Part shown: positions 7,958 to 13,743 of the stretch, piece after piece
Position numbering within the stretch: position 1 is the first letter of the stretch
Layout of the letters: each line of letters begins with the position of its first letter
Origin: Vibrio sp.
GTDB taxonomy: Bacteria > Pseudomonadota > Gammaproteobacteria > Enterobacterales > Vibrionaceae
Assembly: GCA_007124475.1 (NCBI GenBank)
Contig: SLFB01000158.1
Coordinates: forward strand, 1-22,650
Reading direction: 5' to 3'
DNA: 22,650 nt
Notes under the pieces: model-generated
What the model saw: only the letters and a program-made list of their open reading frames with translations
What the model was told of the DNA's origin: nothing
The model's database searches: none
Made by a program: the position numbers and the translations under genes

Positions 7958-7987
7958 TCGGGCTTTCAACTGAAAGCCCGAATTTTT
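7958..7987 (+). terminator. Rho-independent terminator of the symporter operon
   Basis: A 10-bp perfect stem (TCGGGCTTTC at 7958-7967 with GAAAGCCCGA at 7972-7981) with loop AACT is followed by A and five Ts. It lies 50 bases after the symporter stop and separates it from the gene at 8020. Confidence 0.9.
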
Positions 7988-8019
7988 AGCAAGCCACCAT
8001 GTTTAGGTAAGGTGACCGT

Positions 8020-8541
8020 ATGTTTTGGGAATTAATCGCCACGTTTTCCGCCGGTTTAGGCGCTGCTGGTATCGCTTTGTTACTGAGAGCGATAACGCTA
8101 AAAAAACTGCCCAACTGGATTATTCCAGTCTTTGCCGGAGCTGGCATGTTAGGTTTTCAGATTTATTCTGAATACAACTGGTTTAGCCATCAACGCAGCT
8201 TGTTACCCGCTGGCGTTGAAGTAGTCCGTACCGCCCAAGAAAGCTCAGGCTGGCGACCTTGGAGTTATCTTTACCCACAAACACTACGCTTTGCTGCTGC
8301 TGATATTGATAATGCCAATGTCAATCAACGCTACCCTGGATTAGTTTTGGTTGACTTGTATTTTTTTGAAAGGCGCATGAGTGCCAGACGCGTACCTCAA
8401 GTAGTAGACTGTAAAGCCGCTGCCCGCGCGGATTTTACCGAAGACTTACTGATCCCAGCCACCGAAGAAAACTTCAAATCTGGCTGGCATAAGCTAGCCA
8501 CCGACGATCCATTATTGGTTTTACTTTGTCAGCAACACTAA
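8020..8541 (+). CDS. Conserved inner-membrane protein of unknown function
   Basis: 173 aa; I recognise it only by position (V. cholerae VC2706-like) and cannot assign a function. Two hydrophobic segments near the N-terminus (about 4-24 and 32-48) are joined by a short basic turn (ITLKKLPNW). A soluble part of about 120 residues follows, rich in aromatic and acidic residues (GWRPWSYLYPQT, LVLVDLYFFERR). With two membrane spans the soluble part would lie on the same side as the N-terminus. The ATG at 8020 has TAAGGTGA five bases upstream. It follows the symporter terminator, so it needs its own promoter, which I could not identify. It converges on yhhQ. Confidence 0.8.
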   Translation: MFWELIATFSAGLGAAGIALLLRAITLKKLPNWIIPVFAGAGMLGFQIYSEYNWFSHQRSLLPAGVEVVRTAQESSGWRPWSYLYPQTLRFAAADIDNANVNQRYPGLVLVDLYFFERRMSARRVPQVVDCKAAARADFTEDLLIPATEENFKSGWHKLATDDPLLVLLCQQH

Positions 8542-8550
8542 TCGTACCAT

Positions 8551-8580
8551 TCAGCCCAGCATAATACTGGGCTGATGTTT
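8551..8580 (+). terminator. Hairpin terminator between the 8020 gene and yhhQ
   Basis: TCAGCCCAG (8551-8559) pairs with CTGGGCTGA (8567-8575) around a 7-base loop, followed by TGTTTATAT on the plus strand. The T-tract is modest, and on the minus strand there is none. The right side abuts the yhhQ stop codon. Confidence 0.65.
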
Positions 8581-9262
8581 ATATCTTAACCGGTTTAGTA
8601 GCGTGTTCGGCGGCCGATTTAGCATCCACAAAAGTTAACTTGTGAATTAAATAGTTGAGTAACACACCGTACATGGGCACAAACAGACCTAAGCTAATCA
8701 ACAACTTCAAGCCATAATCAACCAAAGCAATTTCCACCCAATGTTGCGCCATAAAGGCATCGGGACTTTGATAAAAAGCAATGGCAAAAAAAGCTGCCGT
8801 ATCAAGAGCATTACCAAAGATCGTTGATGCGGTTGGTGCAATCCACCACTGCTTTAACTGTCTTAACCGGTTGAATACATGCACATCTAAGATCTGCCCT
8901 AGTAGATAAGCCATAAAACTGGCCACCGCGATACGGGCAACAAATAAATTGAACTCACTCAGTGGTGCCAGCCCTTGGAACTGGCCTTCAAAGAAGATCA
9001 CCGACAATAAATAAGACACAGCCAGTGCCGGTAGCATGACTAAGAAAATAATTCTACGTGCTAAACCAGCTCCAAAGATACGTACCGTTAAATCGGTAGC
9101 GAGAAAAATAAAAGGAAAAGTAAATGCTCCCCAAGTGGTATGAAAACCAAAGAGAGTAAAAGGTAACTGCACAAGATAATTGCTTGAAGCAATAATAACG
9201 AGATGAAACAACACTAAATAGACCAGAGCTTTACGCATCTGGACAGGGGTAAACTGACTCAT
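8579..9262 (-). CDS. yhhQ: Queuosine precursor transporter YhhQ
   Basis: Inner-membrane protein of 227 aa of the DUF165/COG1738 family; the E. coli member imports the 7-deazaguanine precursors preQ0 and preQ1 used to make queuosine in tRNA. The protein matches E. coli YhhQ closely over long stretches as I recall it: NYLVQLPF, GFHTTWGAFTFPFIFLATDL, RRIIF, NLFVARIAVASFMAYLLGQ, LDVHVFNRLRQ, then APTAST and the second motif FGNALDTAAFF. About six hydrophobic segments are visible. Start ATG 9262-9260 has AAGG seven bases upstream, and this ribosome site is the last part of the probable preQ1-I riboswitch at 9269-9304. Monocistronic, with its own promoter; convergent with the gene at 8020. Confidence 0.95.
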   Translation of the reverse strand: MSQFTPVQMRKALVYLVLFHLVIIASSNYLVQLPFTLFGFHTTWGAFTFPFIFLATDLTVRIFGAGLARRIIFLVMLPALAVSYLLSVIFFEGQFQGLAPLSEFNLFVARIAVASFMAYLLGQILDVHVFNRLRQLKQWWIAPTASTIFGNALDTAAFFAIAFYQSPDAFMAQHWVEIALVDYGLKLLISLGLFVPMYGVLLNYLIHKLTFVDAKSAAEHATKPVKI

Positions 9263-9268
9263 ATTGAA

Positions 9269-9304
9269 CCTTTTTAGTTTGGTTTGGGGGCGAGGGAACC
9301 CAAA
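9269..9304 (-). promoter_or_regulatory. Probable preQ1-I riboswitch controlling yhhQ translation
   Basis: Read on the minus strand, the 36 bases before the yhhQ ribosome site fit the preQ1-I layout. P1 pairs UUUGGG (9304-9299) with CCCAAA. Loop 1 is UUC, as in the B. subtilis example. A three-base P2 strand CCU can pair with AGG of the Shine-Dalgarno at the 3' end. The linker is A-rich (CCAAACUAAAA), as needed for the pseudoknot's L3. Binding of preQ1 would stabilise P2 and hide the ribosome site, reducing synthesis of the transporter. Family knowledge: preQ1-I aptamers are about 34 nt and sit just before queuosine genes. The L3 linker is a little longer than the classic example, so a covariance-model check would settle it. 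Confidence 0.65.
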
Positions 9305-9332
9305 TCTAAGCTGAAGCCTAACGAAATATTAT

Positions 9333-9363
9333 CCTTAACCCAATCACCATGATTGGCTTAAGG
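9333..9363 (-). promoter_or_regulatory. Stem-loop at the 5' end of the yhhQ transcript
   Basis: On the plus strand CCTTAA-C-CCAATCA (9333-9346) is complementary to TGATTGG-C-TTAAGG (9350-9363) with one mismatch and a 3-base loop. It begins about where transcription from the -10 box at 9375-9370 would start, so the yhhQ mRNA would carry it at its very 5' end. It may protect the mRNA or be an operator. Confidence 0.5.
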
Positions 9364-9369
9364 GCGGCG

Positions 9370-9397
9370 ATTATACCTTAATCAAATTGACTAGCAA
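9370..9397 (-). promoter_or_regulatory. Sigma-70 promoter of yhhQ
   Basis: Minus strand: TTGCTA (9397-9392), a 16-base spacer, then a consensus TATAAT (9375-9370). Transcription would begin near 9363, giving a leader of about 100 nt that contains the 5' hairpin and the preQ1-I-like element. Confidence 0.65.
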
Positions 9398-9661
9398 GGG
9401 CGGTTTTTTAGGCAATCGTTACCCTGATAAATTATGCTCGAATCACGTTGAGCACCACGGTTAACCTCTTGCCGACAGCTTTTGCTTGAGATGTCACCTG
9501 CCCTCATGCTACTCTTCCGCTCCATTTTTTTAGGATCTCAATGCCGATTTGTTCAGCAAAGATGTGCCATCAATGCTAGCCTTAATTGGTATTGTTAGTG
9601 CAACACCAGAGCAGTCGCATCGCGTTTCTCTCGTCTTCAACTCTAACGTGGAACCGAATAC

Positions 9662-10285
9662 ATGGGCAAAGGTACTTTGTATATTGTCTCTGCACCCAGT
9701 GGCGCAGGAAAATCGAGCCTAATTGCAGGTCTATTGGAACGCAATCCAACCTACGCGATGAAGGTGTCTGTCTCACATACCACACGTGGCATGCGACCAG
9801 GAGAACAAGATGGTGTTCATTACCACTTTGTCGAAAAAGAGTATTTTGAAACCCTAATTCAACAAGGTGAGTTTTTGGAGTATGCTGAGGTGTTCGGTAA
9901 TTACTACGGCACTTCACGGGTGTGGATTGAGAACACCTTGGCAAAAGGCATTGATGTATTCTTAGATATCGACTGGCAAGGGGCGCAACAAATTCGCCAA
10001 CAAATGCCACTCGCTAAGAGCATTTTTATCCTGCCACCATCGAAAGAAGAATTAGAACGTCGTTTAACCACTCGCGGACAAGATAGTAGCGCAGTGATTG
10101 CGAAGCGAATGAGTGAAGCGCGATCAGAAATCTCTCACTACAATGAATATGACTATGTGATCGTCAATGATGATTTTGACGTTGCACTGATGGATTTTAA
10201 GGCGATTTTACGCGCCGAGCGATTAAAACTAGATAAACAAGCCGCCAAACATCAATCCATGATTGCGGCATTACTAGCAGAGTAA
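9662..10285 (+). CDS. gmk: Guanylate kinase
   Basis: Cytoplasmic enzyme of 207 aa that phosphorylates GMP to GDP with ATP, an essential step in guanine nucleotide supply. The P-loop APSGAGKS is at 11-18. The GMP-binding segment SHTTRGMRPGE.DG.HYHFV follows at about 37-58, with EYAEVFGNYYGTS near 78-90 and the LDIDWQGAQQIR segment near 105. The length equals the usual bacterial enzyme. The ATG at 9662 gives the standard N-terminus (MGKGTLYIVSAPSG); the ribosome site before it is weak. It heads the gmk-rpoZ-spoT cluster found in many gammaproteobacteria, and its GDP product also feeds ppGpp synthesis, a sensible functional link to spoT. Confidence 0.98.
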   Translation: MGKGTLYIVSAPSGAGKSSLIAGLLERNPTYAMKVSVSHTTRGMRPGEQDGVHYHFVEKEYFETLIQQGEFLEYAEVFGNYYGTSRVWIENTLAKGIDVFLDIDWQGAQQIRQQMPLAKSIFILPPSKEELERRLTTRGQDSSAVIAKRMSEARSEISHYNEYDYVIVNDDFDVALMDFKAILRAERLKLDKQAAKHQSMIAALLAE

Positions 10286-10297
10286 CAACCACAGCGG

Positions 10298-10341
10298 CAT
10301 TCCAGCTCGTTTTACTATCCATCACGAGCCTATCTGGAATG
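10298..10341 (+). repeat. Interrupted inverted repeat between gmk and rpoZ
   Basis: CATTCCAG (10298-10305) pairs with CTGGAATG (10334-10341), and inside it CTCGT (10306-10310) pairs with ACGAG (10324-10328), leaving a 13-base loop and a 5-base bulge. No T-run follows, so it is not a standard terminator. Confidence 0.5.
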
Positions 10342-10355
10342 ACGCTACGATGTGA

Positions 10356-10392
10356 CCTAACGCTAGTATCTCTCTGCGTTAGGCTGTATAAT
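10356..10392 (+). promoter_or_regulatory. Inverted repeat and possible rpoZ promoter
   Basis: CCTAACGC (10356-10363) and GCGTTAGG (10376-10383) are perfect 8-base inverted arms with a 12-base spacer. A consensus TATAAT (10387-10392) follows at once. No good -35 hexamer is present at the right distance, and the repeat covers that position, so an activator or repressor site is possible. Tentative. Confidence 0.35.
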
Positions 10393-10432
10393 TTCCAATC
10401 AACCTTATTTTAGTTAATTATTTGGAGTTCTC

Positions 10433-10705
10433 ATGGCACGCGTAACTGTTCAAGACGCTGTTGAAAAAGTTGGCAACCGTTTCGACTTAGTTCTGATTGC
10501 GGCTCGCCGCGCTCGTCAAATTCAAACTGGCGGCAAAGATGCCCTAGTGCCGGAAGAGAACGATAAGACCACGGTTATCGCCTTGCGTGAAATCGAAGAA
10601 GGTCTGATCACAAAAGAAGTACTAGACAATCGTGAACGCCAAGAGCAGCAAGAGCAAGAAGCCGCTGAGTTGGCAGCCGTCAGTAGCATCGTTCACAACC
10701 GTTAA
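10433..10705 (+). CDS. rpoZ: RNA polymerase omega subunit
   Basis: 90-aa omega subunit that helps beta' fold and assemble into RNA polymerase and, in E. coli, forms part of one ppGpp binding site. The sequence is nearly diagnostic: MARVTVQDAVEKVGNRFDLV, AARRARQ, then DKTTVIALREIEEGLI. The length is close to the 91 aa of E. coli. Start ATG 10433 has GGAG eight bases upstream. It lies between gmk and spoT, 147 bases after gmk and 36 before spoT. The C-terminal tail is Glu/Gln-rich (RERQEQQEQEAAEL), as in other Vibrionaceae and enterics. Confidence 0.98.
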   Translation: MARVTVQDAVEKVGNRFDLVLIAARRARQIQTGGKDALVPEENDKTTVIALREIEEGLITKEVLDNRERQEQQEQEAAELAAVSSIVHNR

Positions 10706-10741
10706 TTCGTTCTCAACACTGACTAACGACGGACTTTAAAT

Positions 10742-12862
10742 TTGTATCTATTCGATAGCCTCAAAAGTGTTGCCCAAGAATATCTTACAGAGCCTCAAGT
10801 TGAGGCTCTGCGCCAATCTTACTTGGTGGCAAGAGATGCTCATGAAGGGCAAACCCGCTCTAGCGGGGAACCGTACATTATTCACCCGGTTGCGGTAGCA
10901 AGAATTTTAGCTGAAATGCGTTTAGACTTAGAAACGCTGCAAGCCGCTTTGCTACATGATGTTATTGAAGACACCGCCATTACGAAACACGATTTAGAGC
11001 ATCAGTTTGGTAGTGCAGTGGCGGAACTGGTCGATGGCGTATCGAAACTGGATAAACTCAAATTTCGCGACCGTAAAGAAGCCCAAGCGGAAAATTTTCG
11101 CAAAATGGTGCTGGCCATGGTGCAAGATATTCGAGTTATCTTGATCAAGCTGTCTGACCGGACCCACAACATGCGCACACTCGGAGCCTTGCGTCCCGAT
11201 AAAAAACGTCGCATTGCCCGTGAAACGTTAGAAATTTACGCTCCTCTTGCCCATCGCTTAGGTATCCACAACATTAAAACCGAGCTAGAAGAGCTGGGGT
11301 TTGAAGCCTTATACCCTAACCGCTTTCGAGTGTTAAAAGAAGTGGTAAAGGCGGCGCGTGGTAACCGTAAAGAAATGATCCAGCGCATCCATAGTGAAAT
11401 AGAAGATCGCCTACAAGAAGTCAACTTGACCGCTCGCGTAGTGGGTCGTGAAAAAAATCTCTATTCCATCTATAACAAGATGAAAACCAAAGAGCAGCGC
11501 TTCCATACGATCATGGATATCTATGCTTTTCGGGTCATCGTTGATTCAGCGGACACCTGTTATCGCGTATTAGGCCAAGTACATAGCTTGTATAAGCCTC
11601 GTCCAGGTCGAGTCAAAGATTATATCGCAGTACCAAAAGCCAACGGTTATCAATCGTTACATACCTCAATGGTTGGCCCGCACGGCGTGCCGGTCGAAGT
11701 ACAAATTCGTACCGAAGACATGGATCAAATGGCCGATAAAGGGGTCGCTGCACATTGGTCATACAAAGCCAGTGCTGAGCGTGGTGGTACCACAGCTCAA
11801 GTTAAAGCCCAACGATGGATGCAAAGCTTACTTGAATTACAGCAAAGCGCTGGCAACTCGTTTGAGTTTATTGAAAACGTTAAATCGGATCTGTTTCCTG
11901 ATGAGATTTACGTTTTTACCCCCAAAGGGCGTATTGTCGAATTACCAATGGGAGCCACTGCGGTCGATTTTGCCTATGCTGTGCACACCGATGTCGGTAA
12001 TACCTGTGTTGGTTCACGCGTTGATCGTAACCCTTACCCGCTGAGTAAACCACTGAAAAACGGCCAAACGGTTGAAATTATCAGTGCCCCAGGTGCTCGC
12101 CCTAATGCTGCTTGGCTCAACTACGTGGTGACGTCACGAGCACGGACAAAAATTCGTCAAGTGCTGAAAACCATGCGCCGTGAAGAGTCAATTACTCTAG
12201 GCAAACGTCTGTTAAACCATGCATTGGGTGAACTGTCATTAACGGATATTGAACCTGATAATCTGGCTCATGTTCTCGGCGAATTGAAAATTGCTAATGA
12301 GCAAGATTTATTGGCAGCCATTGGCCTTGGCGAGCTCATGAGTATCGTGATTGCCCGTCGTTTATTAGGCAATGCAGAAGAACTCAATGACGCACCAGTA
12401 GCAGAAGTCGCTCTCAAGAAAAAACTCCCTATCCGTGGAGCTGAGGGTATACTTCTCACCTTCGCTAATTGTTGTCACCCGATCCCAGATGATTCCATTA
12501 TCGCTCATGTTTCACCAGGGCGAGGCTTAGTGGTACACCGCGAAACTTGCCCGAACGTACGCGGCTATCAGAAAGAACCGGATAAATACATGGCCGTTGA
12601 ATGGACCAAGGATTACGACCAAGACTTTATCGCTGAACTGACCGTTGATATGCACAATCGACAAGGTGCTTTAGCTGATTTAACTAACGTTATTTCCAAT
12701 ACGGGTTCTGATATACACGGCCTATCAACGGAAGAACGTGATGGGCGACTGTACACCGTTACCGTACTATTAAGTACCAAAGATCGTGTTCATCTCGCTG
12801 GTATTATGCGGAAAATTCGCCTGATGCCAAATAGCTTAAAAGTACGACGCCGAAAATATTAA
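10742..12862 (+). CDS. spoT: Bifunctional (p)ppGpp synthetase/hydrolase SpoT
   Basis: Degrades and, under starvation for carbon, iron or fatty acids, makes (p)ppGpp; cytoplasmic, 706 aa. The N-terminal HD hydrolase domain has LLHDVIEDT (H72-D73, E76-D77). The synthetase domain (about 235-350) has RVKD at 290-293, the RxKD signature of the Rel/SpoT branch rather than the ExDD of RelA, and EVQIRTEDM. A TGS domain follows (about 385-450; DEIYVFTPKGRI), then the zinc-finger-like CCHPIPDD region and a C-terminal ACT domain (about 630-705). All catalytic motifs of the hydrolase look intact. The start is TTG at 10742: it gives the family N-terminus MYLF.SL, and I recall TTG for E. coli spoT as well. 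The ribosome site is weak. A terminator follows at 12902-12926. Confidence 0.97.
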   Translation: MYLFDSLKSVAQEYLTEPQVEALRQSYLVARDAHEGQTRSSGEPYIIHPVAVARILAEMRLDLETLQAALLHDVIEDTAITKHDLEHQFGSAVAELVDGVSKLDKLKFRDRKEAQAENFRKMVLAMVQDIRVILIKLSDRTHNMRTLGALRPDKKRRIARETLEIYAPLAHRLGIHNIKTELEELGFEALYPNRFRVLKEVVKAARGNRKEMIQRIHSEIEDRLQEVNLTARVVGREKNLYSIYNKMKTKEQRFHTIMDIYAFRVIVDSADTCYRVLGQVHSLYKPRPGRVKDYIAVPKANGYQSLHTSMVGPHGVPVEVQIRTEDMDQMADKGVAAHWSYKASAERGGTTAQVKAQRWMQSLLELQQSAGNSFEFIENVKSDLFPDEIYVFTPKGRIVELPMGATAVDFAYAVHTDVGNTCVGSRVDRNPYPLSKPLKNGQTVEIISAPGARPNAAWLNYVVTSRARTKIRQVLKTMRREESITLGKRLLNHALGELSLTDIEPDNLAHVLGELKIANEQDLLAAIGLGELMSIVIARRLLGNAEELNDAPVAEVALKKKLPIRGAEGILLTFANCCHPIPDDSIIAHVSPGRGLVVHRETCPNVRGYQKEPDKYMAVEWTKDYDQDFIAELTVDMHNRQGALADLTNVISNTGSDIHGLSTEERDGRLYTVTVLLSTKDRVHLAGIMRKIRLMPNSLKVRRRKY

Positions 12863-12901
12863 AACCATATACCTTCGATTCGGAAGGAGTAACTGGTCGA
12901 T

Positions 12902-12926
12902 AAAAGCCCTCAACTAGGGCTTTTTT
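12902..12926 (+). terminator. Rho-independent terminator after spoT
   Basis: AAAAGCCCT (12902-12910) pairs with AGGGCTTTT (12916-12924) around loop CAACT, followed by more T. It ends the gmk-rpoZ-spoT unit, 40 bases after the spoT stop. A small upstream hairpin (CCTTC/GAAGG, 12872-12887) precedes it. Confidence 0.88.
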
Positions 12927-12987
12927 ATTGGCGATAAACACCGGCAAGCAGCCATTCACAACGACAACACCATACGTAAATCACTTT

Positions 12988-13674
12988 ATGAATTTAGAAC
13001 GTTATCAGCGCATTCAAGATGTGCTTAAAGCTCGCCAAACCGATCTAACCGTGTGTTTAGAAGAGGTTCACAAACCCAATAATGTCTCGGCGGTGATCCG
13101 CACTGCAGATGCCGTTGGCTTACATCAAATTCATGCAGTCTGGCCAAGTGAACAAATGCGCACCTTAAGCCATACCTCTGCTGGTGCTCGTAATTGGGTA
13201 GAAGTACAAACCCATAACAGTACCCTAGATGCGGTACATCACCTTAAGAACAGCGGCATGCAAGTGTTGGTAACAAACTTATCTGAGCATGCCATAGACT
13301 TTCGCGCCATTGACTACACCAAGCCCACCGCCATTATTTTCGGTAGTGAGAAAACCGGTATCTCGCCACAGGCTTTAGCATTGGCCGACCACGATATTGT
13401 TATTCCTATGGTGGGCATGGTCCAATCATTGAATGTTTCGGTGGCTAGTGCGCTGATCTTATATGAAGCACAGCGTCAACGTCAGCAAGCGGGCATGTAT
13501 CAACGCGAGCAAAGCGCCCTCTCACCAGCAACTATTCAACGAATTTTATTTGAACGTGGTCATCCTGTATTAGCCAAAGTCGCCAAACGTAAGGGTTTAA
13601 CCTATCCAGAACTGGATGACCAAGGACAGATAGTGGCAGATAAAAAATGGTGGGACGCGATGCAGCGCGCATAA
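12988..13674 (+). CDS. trmH: tRNA (guanosine(18)-2'-O)-methyltransferase
   Basis: SPOUT-class enzyme of 228 aa that methylates the 2'-O of G18 in the tRNA D-loop using S-adenosylmethionine. Motif 1 KPNNVSAVIRTADAVG carries the conserved Arg (R38). The knot that binds the cofactor is seen in AIIFGSEKTGIS (motif 2) and IPMVGMVQSLNVSVASAL (motif 3). The C-terminal extension (ERGHPVLAKVAKRKGL) is typical of TrmH/SpoU. The start chosen is ATG 12988 because MNLERYQRI matches E. coli MNPTRYARI. The frame is open back to a TTG at 12928, but that lies in the tail of the spoT terminator and is not a credible start. trmH sits between spoT and recG, as in E. coli and vibrios. No strong promoter is visible in the 60 bases after the terminator. 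Confidence 0.95.
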   Translation: MNLERYQRIQDVLKARQTDLTVCLEEVHKPNNVSAVIRTADAVGLHQIHAVWPSEQMRTLSHTSAGARNWVEVQTHNSTLDAVHHLKNSGMQVLVTNLSEHAIDFRAIDYTKPTAIIFGSEKTGISPQALALADHDIVIPMVGMVQSLNVSVASALILYEAQRQRQQAGMYQREQSALSPATIQRILFERGHPVLAKVAKRKGLTYPELDDQGQIVADKKWWDAMQRA

Positions 13675-13743
13675 ATAAACTGTACAAACATACAGACCAA
13701 TGGTTGAATGTTAACTACCATTTCTGATTAACTGGTTGATATT

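Larger units (their letters stand above)
9263..9661. other. 399-bp divergent region between yhhQ and gmk
   Basis: The left third holds the yhhQ promoter, 5' hairpin and riboswitch. The right two thirds must hold the gmk operon promoter; candidates such as TATGCT near 9434 or TACTCT near 9509 have poor -35 boxes and are not called. A short ORF (9541-9579, MPICSAKMCHQC) follows AGGA at 5 bases and is noted only as a possibility. Confidence 0.5.

Noticed and set aside
9582..10010. 142-codon minus-strand ORF over the start of gmk
   Set aside because: Antisense to the conserved gmk P-loop region, with Cys/Arg/His-rich nonsense composition.
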